The translations under genes and the position numbers were made by a program. From assembly GCA_902785575.1 (NCBI GenBank), contig CACZZF010000003.1:78560-142559 (forward strand): a stretch of DNA of 64,000 nt, given 5' to 3'. Below, piece by piece: positions 25,315 to 35,761 of the stretch. Within the stretch, counting starts at the first letter, position 1, and every line of letters starts with the position of its first letter. The notes under the pieces are model-generated. The model had not been told where the DNA came from. It searched no databases and was given only the letters and a program-made list of their open reading frames with translations. This DNA is from an uncultured Bacteroidia bacterium (GTDB lineage: Bacteria > Bacteroidota > Bacteroidia > Bacteroidales > UBA932).

Positions 25315-27630
25315 CTAGATGTTCGGGCTGTCCCAGACTTTCGTCTCGACACAATTGACCATTACGCCAAGGCCACCGCAAGCGAGACGGAAATCACCCT
25401 TCTCGAGGCGCCACTTCCCATCCGCACCGACGAAAGCGAGTTCCTTGGCGGGAAGCTCAAAGGTAACTGTCTTAGTCTCACCTGGTTCCAGAGATATCTT
25501 CTCGAACCCGCGGAGACGTTTGACATCGGGAATAATCGAAGCGACAAGGTCGGAGCTGTAGAGAAGAACAGCTTCCTTTCCAGTGCGTGAGCCGGTGTTT
25601 TTTACGTCGACAGAGACCTTGATCATGTCTCCTGCCTTGAATGAATCCCGGTCAACCTTCAAGTTTGAATATTCATACTCCGTGTAGCTGAGGCCGAAAC
25701 CGAAAGGCCACTGGACATCCATGATGGCGTCGTAATTGTAAGAGCCGGCCATCACCTCACGATGCTCGGAGACCTTGTAGTCGTAGGTGTGGAGAGAGTT
25801 AATGTGCTTGGCATAAGTGAAAGGAAGCTTCCCTGAGAAGTTCTCGTCACCTGAGATCAGAGCGGCCAAAGCGTCACCTCCATAATTGGACGGAAGCATC
25901 ACATCCACAACAGCTTCCACGAGAGGCTCGATGTCACCGATGATTCTCGGACGACCCTCGTTCAAAACAAGGATGACCGGTTTCCCGGTAGCCGCGAGAG
26001 CCTTGACAAGCTCTTTCTGGTTGGCGGACAGATTAAGGTCATCCGTATTGCCGGGAGTCTCGCAATATGAATTCTCGCCCACACAGGCGATAACCACATC
26101 GCAGGTCCTGGCTGCGGCAACAGCCTCAGCGATACCTGTAACGGTCTCTTTCTCCCACTCGCCCCAACCTTGGGCATATTCAATGGCGGGAACATATTTC
26201 ACATTAGGGAAACGGTTCCGGATAGCCTCGAGAATTGTGTTATGATCTGACGCAAATGTGTCGGCGTCTCCCTGCCAAGTGTAGCTCCACCCGCCGTTAA
26301 GAGTTCTCATAGAATTGGCGTTGGGGCCGGTGACCAGGATCCGCTCGTTCCCCTTCAGTGGCAGAATCCCACCCTCATTCTTCAGAAGCACCTCAGACTC
26401 AAGGGCAGCGGCGAAAGACTCCTTCGCAAACTTATCGCAACCGAAATCCTTGTAGTCATATTCCCAGGAAGGATTATCGAAGAGGCCAAGCCTGACCTTC
26501 AGGCGAAGAATGCGGCGGACAGCGTCATCAATCCTCGCCATAGGGATCTCACCGGACTCAGCGAGGTCAACGATGACATTGACACACTCGGGATCGTAAG
26601 GATCCATAATCATATCGATACCGGCGTTGATTCCCATAGCCACGGCTTCCTTCTTGTCAGCGGCCACATGGTCACGATTGAACAAATTGTCAATATCAGC
26701 CCAGTCGGTCACGATCATGCCGTCCCAGTTGAGACCGTCCTTGACCCAACCGGTGAGGAGAGTCTTGTTGGCGTGGGTAGGGACCCCGTTGATGGCAGCC
26801 GAGTTGATCATAGCTGTAAGCGCGCCAGCCTGGAAGCACTCTTTGAAAGGACGGAAGAACTTCTCCCTGAGGTCATTCTCGGCGATGCAAGCAGGAGTGC
26901 GATCCTTACCTGTGACAGGAACGCCGTAACCAATGAAATGCTTGACACTGACAGCGGCATGCTCAAGATCAATGTGATTAGGATCCTCGCCCTGGATAGC
27001 CATTGTCTCCGTCCTGGCCATCTCGGCCTGGAGATAGGGATCCTCTCCCCAGCTCTCCCAATGTCTTGGCCAGCGAGGGTCACGTCCCAGGTCCATCACC
27101 GGAGAGAACACCCAAGCCACCTGGGCTGCCCTGGTCTCATAAGCGAGAGCCTTGCCCATCATGCCGGCATATTCCCGGTTGAAAGTGGCGCCAAGGTTTA
27201 TCTCTTGAGGATATAATGACCCGTCAGTGAGATAGTTGGCTCCATGGATCATATCAAGGCCGTAGATACAGGGAATCCCGATGGTTTCCATAGACTTTTC
27301 CTGGATCATGCGGACAAAAGCGGCGGTTCCTTCCCTCGAACGGGAAACATCATTCAAGAGATTAAGGATCGATCCTACTTTATACTCTCCAATGATCCTA
27401 TCCAGTTTCGCGGGATCAATCTCTTTGGTATTCTCATCTGTGATGGTGTCGATCGAAAGCTGGACCATTTGTCCGGCCTTTTCCTTAAGAGACATTTTCT
27501 TCAACACAGACTCTACCTTTGCCTCAACATCTTTGTCAGGGGCGATCGCAGGAGCGACCTGATTCTTAGGGGCGCACGAAGCCACCATCAAAACAGCCAT
27601 CGCGATAACACAATTTTTAAGGGTTCGCAT
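25315..27630 (-). CDS. GH3 beta-glucosidase-type lipoprotein (BglX-like)
   Basis: 771 residues. The lipoprotein signal ends in LMVASC with C19. The N-terminal TIM barrel of GH3 includes GIPCIYGLDMIHG, KHFIGYGVPVTGKDRT and the nucleophile D309 in MIVTDWADIDN. The alpha/beta sandwich domain contains ACVGENSYCETPGNTDDLNL, and a C-terminal fibronectin-III-like domain follows (YTEYEYSNLKV onward). It should remove terminal beta-glucosyl residues from gluco-, glucomanno- or xyloglucan oligosaccharides in the periplasm or at the outer membrane. It lies between GH31 and the epimerase with gaps of 9 and 3 bases, so it is part of the PUL operon. Confidence 0.92.
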   Translation of the reverse strand: MRTLKNCVIAMAVLMVASCAPKNQVAPAIAPDKDVEAKVESVLKKMSLKEKAGQMVQLSIDTITDENTKEIDPAKLDRIIGEYKVGSILNLLNDVSRSREGTAAFVRMIQEKSMETIGIPCIYGLDMIHGANYLTDGSLYPQEINLGATFNREYAGMMGKALAYETRAAQVAWVFSPVMDLGRDPRWPRHWESWGEDPYLQAEMARTETMAIQGEDPNHIDLEHAAVSVKHFIGYGVPVTGKDRTPACIAENDLREKFFRPFKECFQAGALTAMINSAAINGVPTHANKTLLTGWVKDGLNWDGMIVTDWADIDNLFNRDHVAADKKEAVAMGINAGIDMIMDPYDPECVNVIVDLAESGEIPMARIDDAVRRILRLKVRLGLFDNPSWEYDYKDFGCDKFAKESFAAALESEVLLKNEGGILPLKGNERILVTGPNANSMRTLNGGWSYTWQGDADTFASDHNTILEAIRNRFPNVKYVPAIEYAQGWGEWEKETVTGIAEAVAAARTCDVVIACVGENSYCETPGNTDDLNLSANQKELVKALAATGKPVILVLNEGRPRIIGDIEPLVEAVVDVMLPSNYGGDALAALISGDENFSGKLPFTYAKHINSLHTYDYKVSEHREVMAGSYNYDAIMDVQWPFGFGLSYTEYEYSNLKVDRDSFKAGDMIKVSVDVKNTGSRTGKEAVLLYSSDLVASIIPDVKRLRGFEKISLEPGETKTVTFELPAKELAFVGADGKWRLEKGDFRLACGGLGVMVNCVETKVWDSPNI

Positions 27631-27639
27631 TTTATATTA

Positions 27640-30438
27640 TTATTTTAATCTCAATGATATAGAGGATCCTTCATAAGACACGGGCTGGCCGGAAGCGTCC
27701 GGATCATAAGGCACAGGATGCGAAGGATCCACCAGGACAACACGGAAAGAACGCTTCTCAAGCGCCCCCGGGAAGGTTCCTTGGCGGGCACCGATTGTCA
27801 ATGTTCCGGAAGCCTCATCCCAACTAATAGGAATGGTGGAGAACTTGCCTTTCTCATAACCATATGTCAAGCCGTCATCCTCATAAAGGGTGAAGTCAAC
27901 GTCAGCTCCGGAGTAGACATAAAGACAAATGTCGTCAGCGGGCTTCTCTCCTGACCATTCGATCTCCGGGCCATACGGGATTATAGAGCCTGCACGCGCG
28001 AAGAGCGGAATCCTCTCATAAGGAGCCGGAACCACCTGTGTTTGAGATCCTTGAATATATTCTCCAGTGTAAATGTCATACCATCCGCCTTTTGGGAAAT
28101 ATACCTCCCTGCTCCTGGCTTGATATTCATAGACGGGACAAGGCATCAAGGCCGGGCCGAACATCCATTGGTCGGAAAGATCTCTGACCTTGGGATCGTC
28201 CGGGAAATCCATAGGGAGGCCGCGCATCAAGGTGTAATCACCGAAATGGACAGCTCCGGCCAAGGAATACAGATACGGCATCAGCCTGTAACGCAGCCTC
28301 ATGTACCATAGGATGCTCTCATAAGCGGGAGAACCTTCAGGAGCTATATTCCAAAGCTCTCTTTGGGGCCATTGGCCATGGGTGCGGAACAAGGGGACGA
28401 AGGTTCCGAACTGGTGCCAACGGGTCTGCAACTCGCGCCATTCCTCTTGGTTGGCCTCGTCGTAGAACTTGCCCATGACTGAGAAGCCTCCTATGTCCAT
28501 ACCCCAGAACGGGATACCGCTCATCGAGTAATTCAGTCCGGCGGGCATCTGCATCCTCATGTCAATCCAGGATGTGCCTATGTCACCGCTCCAAGTGGCT
28601 GTGGAATATCTCTGCAAACCAGCGAAACCATTGCGTGTCAGCAGGAATACCCTCTTGTCGGGATCTATTTTCCTCTGGCCGTTATAAATGGCATCCGCAT
28701 TGACAAGGGCGTAAGCATTCAAATATTCGGTGGAAGAGCCTAAGGCATTGGGAGTCAGGAGCCATTTGAAATAGTCCATAGGGAGGCAGTCCCTAAGGTT
28801 AGGCTCGCTGGCGTCCATCCACCAGGCGTCAATTTTCCGGCCGTACTTTGAATAAAGGTTCTTGTCCATCTGCCTCCAGAACATCTGCCGGCCACCTTCC
28901 GAATAGGCGTCATAAAAAGTCTGCTTGTGGCCGAGCCAGTCCACAAGGCCGGCATCTTCGGCATGTGTGTATGCGTAACCTGAGGCCTTAAGTTCCTGAT
29001 AGTTGTCAGTGTTGGTGTAGAATTTCGGCCAGACGCTGATCATGAACCTGGCGTTCATGCCATGGACATCATCAAGCATCTTCTCAGGATCAGGATAGCG
29101 TTCGGGGTCGAACTGATGGCTCCCCCACTGATCCTCTTTCCAGTATTGCCAGTCCTGGACAATATTGTCTACCGGAATATGCCTTCGTCTCATCTCGGCC
29201 AGTGTTCCGACAAGCTCATCTTGAGTGGAATAGCGCTCACGGCTCTGCCAGAAGCCCAAAGCCCATTTAGGCATAACCTGGGCCTTTCCGGTAAGGGTAC
29301 GGTATCCTCTGATCACCCCATCATAATCCTCTCCAGCGATGAAATAGAAATCAGCACCCGGCTCGAACTCGGACCAGAAAGATAGCGCCTTCTCTTCCTC
29401 AGCAGGCTGTAGAGTGGCGACCCTGAGTCCCATGTAAGATACATCACCATCGGGATTCCAAACTATCCTTACAGGAGTTTTCTCCCCTTTCGTGAGATGG
29501 ACCGTAAATTTCTTGCTGTTCGGATTCCATGCCGGCCGCCATAGACGGGACATGGCTTCCTCACCACCGATATTAGTCTCCTGAAAGCCGGCATAATACT
29601 GAATGAAATGATAATCAGCTGTTTCCGGAGCCTGAATATAGCCTTCATATACCACCTCGGAACCACTCAAAGGAATCTGAGGCAAATTCTTTATGACAAA
29701 CTCATTCTCGAAATAAAGGGAATCTTCCCTACGGGACAGGACATTCCCATCCGTTGTCTTATAAGTCCCGGTCAAGGCACCTTCCACTCCGTCTTTGTCA
29801 TATAGGGTGAATATCTCCCCGAGCTGCTTGTATGGCTCCGGGTTTCCCCAGCGGGAAAGAGAATAAGCGTCGAACAGGATGCCGTAACCCTTAGTGGAGA
29901 CCACGAAAGGAACGCTTACTTTGGTGTTGTACTGGTATAGCTCCTCGCTCCTTCCCTTGTGGTCGAACTCCCCCGACTGCTGCTGGCCCAGTCCGTAAAA
30001 TGACTCATCATCCGAAGAGGTGAACATTGTCCTGACAGAGAAAGCATCCTTTCCCTCAACTGATGTCGGCTTGAACGACATACGTCCTCCACCAGCGAGG
30101 AGTTTTCCATCCTGATCGAAGAAACTCAATGACCCGTCAGGACAGACCAAAGCCTTAAGCTCCGGCGTGGTAACGATCAAGCTGTCACCGTTCAAAGCCA
30201 CGTCGAAGTCCGTCACACCTCGCTGGGGAACAACCACAAGACTCTTTCTGTCGGTGATACTCTCACCAGGAGCCGAGGACACCCGGATGATATCCGGAGA
30301 GATCACCTGAAGGCGTATGGTGTTTCCGTTCCGGCAGACTGTGACCGAATTACCCTTGACTCTAACATCACCTTCAGAGCAAGCGGAAACAAGCAGTGCC
30401 GAAAGAACAAAAAAGCGAAGGAACCTCTTCATCTTCAA
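27640..30438 (-). CDS. GH31 alpha-glycosidase with PA14 insert, alpha-xylosidase-like
   Basis: 932 residues. Lipoprotein signal with C20 (LLVSAC). An N-terminal beta-sandwich is interrupted by a PA14-like module at about 225-350 (YEGYIQAPETADYHFIQYYAG). Then comes the catalytic barrel with nucleophile D542 in WWMDASEPN and acid/base D619 in WSGDIGTSW, and C-terminal beta domains. A PA14 insert at this place is known from xyloglucan alpha-xylosidases of GH31, so that activity is the best guess; alpha-glucosidase is possible. It is unusual among mannan loci, where GH27 or GH36 alpha-galactosidases are more common. It lies 4 bases after the GH130 gene. Confidence 0.87.
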   Translation of the reverse strand: MKMKRFLRFFVLSALLVSACSEGDVRVKGNSVTVCRNGNTIRLQVISPDIIRVSSAPGESITDRKSLVVVPQRGVTDFDVALNGDSLIVTTPELKALVCPDGSLSFFDQDGKLLAGGGRMSFKPTSVEGKDAFSVRTMFTSSDDESFYGLGQQQSGEFDHKGRSEELYQYNTKVSVPFVVSTKGYGILFDAYSLSRWGNPEPYKQLGEIFTLYDKDGVEGALTGTYKTTDGNVLSRREDSLYFENEFVIKNLPQIPLSGSEVVYEGYIQAPETADYHFIQYYAGFQETNIGGEEAMSRLWRPAWNPNSKKFTVHLTKGEKTPVRIVWNPDGDVSYMGLRVATLQPAEEEKALSFWSEFEPGADFYFIAGEDYDGVIRGYRTLTGKAQVMPKWALGFWQSRERYSTQDELVGTLAEMRRRHIPVDNIVQDWQYWKEDQWGSHQFDPERYPDPEKMLDDVHGMNARFMISVWPKFYTNTDNYQELKASGYAYTHAEDAGLVDWLGHKQTFYDAYSEGGRQMFWRQMDKNLYSKYGRKIDAWWMDASEPNLRDCLPMDYFKWLLTPNALGSSTEYLNAYALVNADAIYNGQRKIDPDKRVFLLTRNGFAGLQRYSTATWSGDIGTSWIDMRMQMPAGLNYSMSGIPFWGMDIGGFSVMGKFYDEANQEEWRELQTRWHQFGTFVPLFRTHGQWPQRELWNIAPEGSPAYESILWYMRLRYRLMPYLYSLAGAVHFGDYTLMRGLPMDFPDDPKVRDLSDQWMFGPALMPCPVYEYQARSREVYFPKGGWYDIYTGEYIQGSQTQVVPAPYERIPLFARAGSIIPYGPEIEWSGEKPADDICLYVYSGADVDFTLYEDDGLTYGYEKGKFSTIPISWDEASGTLTIGARQGTFPGALEKRSFRVVLVDPSHPVPYDPDASGQPVSYEGSSISLRLK

Positions 30439-30442
30439 AGGA

Positions 30443-31606
30443 TTAAATAGCTATATCCTGATTTTTGACGATAAGTTTCTTAAGCGTGTCAACAGAGGCT
30501 CCTGTCCTCAAACCGTCAGGGGCCGTGTGGAGGCAATAGTCAACAAGACGGTCGACTGTAGATGTGGCGACATGCATACGAGTGTCCGAAGAGGCGTAGT
30601 AAATGAAAACCTTCCCGTCCGGGTCACAAATCCACCCGTTGGAAAAGAGGACATTCATAACATCTCCGATATATTCGCCACCCTCGGGAGCCATGAAGAA
30701 GCCTGCAGGTTCGGCGATCACCTCAGAGGGATCGTCCAAAGCGGTCATGTACATATAAAGGACGTAACGCAAGCCGGAGGCGCAACCTCTAACCCCATGC
30801 GCCAGATGCAGCCAACCCTGAGGAGTCTTAATAGGATGAGGCCCTTCACCGTTCTTGCATTCTTTGATAGTGTGGTAGCTCCTGCGGCTCAAAACCTTCT
30901 CTTCAGTGATTACCGCATGCTCCATGCTGTCAACCAGCGCCCAGCCGATTCCCGGGCCGCTTCCAGCGTCGATAAATCCGTCCTGAGGGCGGGTGTACAA
31001 GGCATATTTCCCATCCACGAACTCAGGATGGAGGACGACATTGCGCTGCTGGTGGGATGAGACTATGTCAGGAAGCCTCTCCCAAGTGATCAGGTCCTTT
31101 GTACGAGCTACACCGGCGCTCGCGACAGCCGCTGAGAGGTCATCCGGATGCTCCTTATCCTTTCTTTCCACGCAGAATATCCCGTAAATCCATCCGTCCT
31201 CATGAGCCGTGAGACGCATGTCATAGACATTCGTGGCAGGTTCTCCATATTCCGGCATCGTGACAGGATTCGGCCAGAAGCGGAAGTTATCCACACCATT
31301 GGGGCTCTCAGCCACAGCGAAGAAAGACTTGCGGTCAGCGCTCTCAACCCTGGCGACAAGGATATACTTCCCACCGAACTTGATGGCACCGGAATTCATG
31401 ACGGCGTGGATGCCGAACCTTTCCATCAGATAAGGGTTGGACTCCTTATGGAGATCGTAACGCCATTCCAACGGAGCGTGAGCCGCGGTAAGCACCGGAT
31501 TCACATAGCGCTCGTAAACACCATTACCCTCAATCGGGACATTCTTTTTGGAAATAAGTTCCTCATGCGACTTCTTAAGCCGCTCCAATCTCTCTTCGTA
31601 CGTCAT
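30443..31606 (-). CDS. GH130 mannosyl-glucose phosphorylase (GH130_1-like)
   Basis: 387 residues, no signal peptide, cytoplasmic five-bladed propeller. The length and sequence follow 4-O-beta-D-mannosyl-D-glucose phosphorylases of Bacteroides: MNSGAIKFGGKYILVARVE, catalytic acid D129 in NVYDMRL, RPQDGFIDAGSGPGIGW and FSNGWICDPDGKVFIYYASSDTR. It should split mannosyl-glucose with phosphate into alpha-mannose-1-phosphate and glucose, completing the pathway after the epimerase. The start overlaps the GH26 stop by 4 bases, so translation is probably coupled. Of the PUL products only this one and the epimerase are cytoplasmic enzymes. Confidence 0.92.
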   Translation of the reverse strand: MTYEERLERLKKSHEELISKKNVPIEGNGVYERYVNPVLTAAHAPLEWRYDLHKESNPYLMERFGIHAVMNSGAIKFGGKYILVARVESADRKSFFAVAESPNGVDNFRFWPNPVTMPEYGEPATNVYDMRLTAHEDGWIYGIFCVERKDKEHPDDLSAAVASAGVARTKDLITWERLPDIVSSHQQRNVVLHPEFVDGKYALYTRPQDGFIDAGSGPGIGWALVDSMEHAVITEEKVLSRRSYHTIKECKNGEGPHPIKTPQGWLHLAHGVRGCASGLRYVLYMYMTALDDPSEVIAEPAGFFMAPEGGEYIGDVMNVLFSNGWICDPDGKVFIYYASSDTRMHVATSTVDRLVDYCLHTAPDGLRTGASVDTLKKLIVKNQDIAI

Positions 31607-32694
31607 AACAACACAATTTCTTTCTTCTCACTGAACAGTCTGAAATCTTCCGCATTCTCAAAGCCTTTCCAGGGACCATAGAAATGGCCGGGGCGATCGT
31701 GGGCGTTACGCCACGTAAGCACATAGCAGATGGGGAAACCTTGAATGGCAGGATAAAGCCTCTCTGTCCACCAATGGGGGTCAGGAATCCCCTCTAGGCC
31801 GGTCTCGGAAAGGCACATGAGTTTCGTGTGCTCTTTCGAGATCTCGGTAAGAGTGGTGAGCATCTGTTTCAGATTCGCCATATACGCGACACCGGCGGCA
31901 TCGAGGTCACCGTTGTTATATTCATAAATATCAGTGCCTAAAATGTCCACAATGTCATCTCCAGGATAACGGGACAGGTAATCCTCCTTGGAAATCGGCC
32001 CGTTCGGGGAATAGCACCAAAGCAAATTCTCGACACCCTTCTCCTCAAGCCTCTCTCGTGTCAGGCGGAATAAGGCTTTATACTGCTCAGCAGAGCATAA
32101 ATTGCCTCCCCACCAGAACCAGCTTCCGATATTCTCATGCCAAGGGCGGAATATGACAGGAGCCTTACCGAGACTGTTCAGGAAATCAGCCAGACGATCG
32201 AGCCAGACGAGGAATTCCTCGTGTTTTTCTCCTCCATCCAAGACAGAGGCGACGACCTGATCTGAGGAAATATCCCATGAGTCTCCTCCGGTCAACGGAT
32301 TACGCAGATGCCATGAGAATGTCACGATTCCTCCCCTGCTCCTATGGGTCAGGGCAGCCTTGCGGATAAGACCGAAGGGTACACCATCCAGGTTGCAGGT
32401 GTCACCCACCTCGATGCCACCGAGATCGAATCCCAGGACAGCCGGATACTTCCCGGAGACATCCTTAACGTCGGAGCGCTCCAAATCGTCATTCTCCCAG
32501 TCTGTGACTTTCCATGCATGGCCGTAGGACAAGTCGTCTTGATGACCGTACATGACCTTTCCGGCATCGGCCACCGAAAACAACTGACTAGCCAGGACAT
32601 GGTCGCCAGGGATATCTTCATCGACAGGCCTCGGGCGCCTGCCACATCCGAAGATGAACAGTGGAATCATAACCAGAAATAACAGATTTCTCAT
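31603..32694 (-). CDS. GH26 beta-mannanase-type lipoprotein
   Basis: 363 residues. A short lipoprotein signal ends at C17 (FIFGC). The catalytic GH26 barrel follows at once, with no accessory domain: YGHQDDLSYGHAW, FSWHLRNPLTGGDSW, acid/base E187 in FRPWHEN and nucleophile E297 in CLSETGLEG. Its compact form resembles the mannobiose-releasing GH26 enzymes encoded next to epimerase and GH130 genes in Bacteroides, which would give it the role of trimming manno-oligosaccharides to mannobiose. That fine specificity is inference. It lies 6 bases after the GH5_4-type gene. Confidence 0.9.
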   Translation of the reverse strand: MRNLLFLVMIPLFIFGCGRRPRPVDEDIPGDHVLASQLFSVADAGKVMYGHQDDLSYGHAWKVTDWENDDLERSDVKDVSGKYPAVLGFDLGGIEVGDTCNLDGVPFGLIRKAALTHRSRGGIVTFSWHLRNPLTGGDSWDISSDQVVASVLDGGEKHEEFLVWLDRLADFLNSLGKAPVIFRPWHENIGSWFWWGGNLCSAEQYKALFRLTRERLEEKGVENLLWCYSPNGPISKEDYLSRYPGDDIVDILGTDIYEYNNGDLDAAGVAYMANLKQMLTTLTEISKEHTKLMCLSETGLEGIPDPHWWTERLYPAIQGFPICYVLTWRNAHDRPGHFYGPWKGFENAEDFRLFSEKKEIVLL

Positions 32695-32700
32695 GACTTA

Positions 32701-34293
32701 TCAGAATTTTGGTGCGGAATCATAGACATGTTGGAGGGTGTAGCCATCACTCTCGGTAAACCAAGCCTTCTTTATCACATTGACGACTTCCTTGCTGTTA
32801 CCGATGTAGGCCCCGGTGCCATGGTTGATATATCCGTGCTGCTCTTTACCGGTGTCTTTAGCCCCATTATCCCAAAGGAAGCAGGGCAGGCCGTAAGTCT
32901 TGGCGGCCTTGACGATGTATTCCATGTAATAGAGATAGAACTTCCAGGCTCGGGTGTCGGATTTGGCTCTCATTGAGCATCCGAACTCTCCGATGTAACA
33001 AGGAATATTCTTGGAGACATATTCTGTGTTCAGTTTACTGAAAACATCTTTGACATGCGTCTCGTCGCCTCCATTGGCCTTCTTATCCACAGCCCCTGTG
33101 TGACCCCAGTCAGAATACTGGGCGTCTCCGATGGTGTAGTCGTAGGGATCATAGAAATGCACGGAAACCATCACCTTGCCAGCTTTGTCGGATGGAATCT
33201 TCAAGTACTTGGTGAACTCCGGATTGGCGGCATAGGTCGGAACACCGAGCCAACGAGTGGCATTCTCCCCACCTGCCGCCCTGACAGCGTCAACAAAGAC
33301 TTGGTTCCACTCGTTAAGGATATCGCACTGACGGGAAGGATTGCTTTGGAAATCAGCGCTCCAGCCCCAGCCACCATCGTTCAGCTCATTGAAACCCTCC
33401 ATGATGAGCCAGTCACCGCAATCAGCGAACTTGTTGGCTATCTGGGTCCAAACCGCCTTTATCTCAGCTTTGATAGTCTCGTTCACAGCGCTGTTGACAG
33501 ACGCGTTCTTGATGTCCAGCCAATGTTCATCTCCATGGTTCTCATCATGATGAGTGTTGATGATGACATTCAGTCCCTCAGCATGCGCGAAACCCACGAC
33601 CTCAAAAACACGATTCAACCATGTCTCATCAATCTTATACTCAGGAGCTTTGCCGATAAATTTCAGCCAGGTCACGGGGATTCGGACACTGGTGAATCCA
33701 GCGGCCTTGACTCCCTTGAATGTCGCCGGAGTGGCCAGCTCGCCTCCCCAAACCGTCTCGTTCGGATAATCGTACCAGTCAAACCCATTCTCGTCGACAT
33801 AATGCCAATTGTAGTAAGCGTCAAAATGGTTCCCCATATTCCAGCCCAATCCTAGTGTCTTGGCCAAAGCCCACGCGTCGTTATCACCAGAAGGAGGAGT
33901 CGGAGGATCGACCGGTTTCTCCTTCGCGGCCTGTGAGACAGTGAAGGTTACTGAGGAAGCTCCAGACGAGGCTACCGTAACAGTGGCTGTCCTGGCATCG
34001 TAAGTGTCATTGGCGGCCACTGTCAGTCCAACAGTAATGGAATAAGCGTTGAATGTCCCATCGACATAAGTTATCCAAGAAGGCAGCCCTGTGAGTGTTG
34101 GACGGGCGGGCGCCTTGATGGTCAACGACAATTTCTCACCAGGCTGCGCTACCTGGAAAGAGTTGGAACTCAGCGTTATGGATGAAGGTGCCGGATCCGG
34201 CTGCGGCGTAGGGTCCGGTTGTTCCTTGCCACAAGAGACTAGGAAGGCCAAGAGCATGACCGTCAAGGCCAGATGTCTGAATACATTTACCAT
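32701..34293 (-). CDS. BACON-GH5 endoglucanase lipoprotein (GH5_4-like)
   Basis: 530 residues from ATG at 34293, which gives the cleaner signal peptide ending at C21 (FLVSC) and starts 4 bases after the previous stop; an ATG at 34311 would overlap it. Residues 38-123 form a BACON domain (LPSWITYV...FTVSQAA). The GH5 barrel (140-510) has LGLGWNMGNHFDAY, ETVWGGELAT, FTSVRIPVTW, acid/base E303 in EGFNEL and nucleophile E436 in IGEFG. BACON plus GH5_4 is the layout of the surface xyloglucanase in Bacteroides ovatus. The likely substrates are xyloglucan, mixed-linkage glucan or glucomannan backbones. The subfamily call is by eye. Confidence 0.87.
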   Translation of the reverse strand: MVNVFRHLALTVMLLAFLVSCGKEQPDPTPQPDPAPSSITLSSNSFQVAQPGEKLSLTIKAPARPTLTGLPSWITYVDGTFNAYSITVGLTVAANDTYDARTATVTVASSGASSVTFTVSQAAKEKPVDPPTPPSGDNDAWALAKTLGLGWNMGNHFDAYYNWHYVDENGFDWYDYPNETVWGGELATPATFKGVKAAGFTSVRIPVTWLKFIGKAPEYKIDETWLNRVFEVVGFAHAEGLNVIINTHHDENHGDEHWLDIKNASVNSAVNETIKAEIKAVWTQIANKFADCGDWLIMEGFNELNDGGWGWSADFQSNPSRQCDILNEWNQVFVDAVRAAGGENATRWLGVPTYAANPEFTKYLKIPSDKAGKVMVSVHFYDPYDYTIGDAQYSDWGHTGAVDKKANGGDETHVKDVFSKLNTEYVSKNIPCYIGEFGCSMRAKSDTRAWKFYLYYMEYIVKAAKTYGLPCFLWDNGAKDTGKEQHGYINHGTGAYIGNSKEVVNVIKKAWFTESDGYTLQHVYDSAPKF

Positions 34294-34297
34294 ACTA

Positions 34298-35740
34298 TCA
34301 ATACTTGACATCAGAACGAGTTATCACATTAGAGTTTGACAAAGCCGCGCTCCACCACGAAGTGTCAGGCATATTCGATCCATACCATGGCATGAACCAT
34401 GACCACTTCGCTCCAGCGGACCAGACCGACGGGATTGTGGCAAAAGCCTTTGGAGGTTTGGCCCCGGAATCTGTCCCACACTCGCCCAAGGTCACCATCT
34501 TGGTCGGATAGGTTGCCTGGATCTCCTTGAATTCCGTGGCATTAGCGGAAGCAGTGCTGCCATAAAGGTCCCGTGCGACTATATCCACGTAGGCATCGCC
34601 TGGATACCATGCCTTGTCCTGGTTATATTTGGAGGAGTCACCGTTGTAGTTCTGTGTGGTCCAGACCCAAATAAGGTTGCGGATACCCTTAGACGCGAAA
34701 TAGTCGAACATCGCTACCCAAAGCTTCTTATAAACATCAGCGCCATCATAGCCCCACCAGAACCAAGATTTGGTCCAAGAGGCTTGCTGCTTGTATGTGG
34801 AGTTACCGGCAGCTTCGTGGAACGGGCGCCAAATGGCCGCTATCCCCTTTTCCTGCAATCCTAAGATCACAGCCGCCACCTTGTCCATCTGGTCATAAAA
34901 CCACTTGTTCTCCCAGCTGTCTTTCGTGAATACGTTCTGGGCCTTGAATGTGGTCTCACTTGGAGTACAAGTGACTCCACTGCCATCAGAACCTGGAGAG
35001 ACGGAAGCGCTCTTGGGCACGTTGAAATGCCACATCAGCGAGACGATTCCTCCCGCCTCCGCCCACTCGGTGACGGGCTTCAGATCAAAATAATTAATCC
35101 AGTTATTCTCAGGAACATAGATATGGATGAAGTCGTAGCAGTTCATTGCCGGGTACTTTCCTGTGGCAGAATTGACTTTGTCCGCCTCCCGATGGTTCCA
35201 GTTTACATCGGCCATGATCGAAGAGATAATCTTCTTTCCATATTGGCTGAGAAGGTACCCGTAAAGCGCTTTGGCCTCATTAGTGGCATTCCCTGTCACC
35301 AGAGTCTTGGATATATCAATCTCCTGAGGTTTATCATCTGGCTTCTCTTCCGGCTCTTCCGGTTCCGCCGGTTTCTGGGCGGCGGCCTGAGAAACAGTGA
35401 ATGTCTTTGTCAGGTTTCCCGCGGAAATGGTCAGAGACGCTGTCCTGGGATCATAGGACGTGTTCTCTGCGACTTTCAGGGTGTATGTGATGCTATAATG
35501 ATTGAAAGTGCCATCCATGACCGTAACCCAAGAGGGAGCTCCGGTAACAGTCGGCCTGGCAGGGGCAGTCACGGTCAAAGCCAATTCAGAACCCTGAACA
35601 CCAAAGTTCGCGGATTCCTGGCTCAACGTGAGCGCCGTAGGGGCCGGATCCTCTTGCGGGGCGATAGGATCATCACCTCCGCAAGAAACCAACATCGCCA
35701 CGACTGACACCAATAGCAGGCAAGACAGTACTTTCCTCAT
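34298..35740 (-). CDS. BACON-GH26 beta-mannanase lipoprotein
   Basis: 480 residues. Lipoprotein signal with C20 (AMLVSC) followed by GGDD, an acidic start common in surface-exposed Bacteroidetes lipoproteins. Residues 35-120 are a BACON domain very like that of the next gene, then a proline/glutamate linker and the GH26 barrel with acid/base E309 in WRPFHEA and nucleophile E420 in TLGECG. WFWWGYDGADVYKKLW supports a beta-mannanase. It probably cuts mannan chains at the cell surface before import through SusCD. A strong hairpin precedes it, separating it from the binding-protein genes. Confidence 0.9.
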   Translation of the reverse strand: MRKVLSCLLLVSVVAMLVSCGGDDPIAPQEDPAPTALTLSQESANFGVQGSELALTVTAPARPTVTGAPSWVTVMDGTFNHYSITYTLKVAENTSYDPRTASLTISAGNLTKTFTVSQAAAQKPAEPEEPEEKPDDKPQEIDISKTLVTGNATNEAKALYGYLLSQYGKKIISSIMADVNWNHREADKVNSATGKYPAMNCYDFIHIYVPENNWINYFDLKPVTEWAEAGGIVSLMWHFNVPKSASVSPGSDGSGVTCTPSETTFKAQNVFTKDSWENKWFYDQMDKVAAVILGLQEKGIAAIWRPFHEAAGNSTYKQQASWTKSWFWWGYDGADVYKKLWVAMFDYFASKGIRNLIWVWTTQNYNGDSSKYNQDKAWYPGDAYVDIVARDLYGSTASANATEFKEIQATYPTKMVTLGECGTDSGAKPPKAFATIPSVWSAGAKWSWFMPWYGSNMPDTSWWSAALSNSNVITRSDVKY

Positions 35741-35761
35741 TTTCTTTTATTTAATTGGATC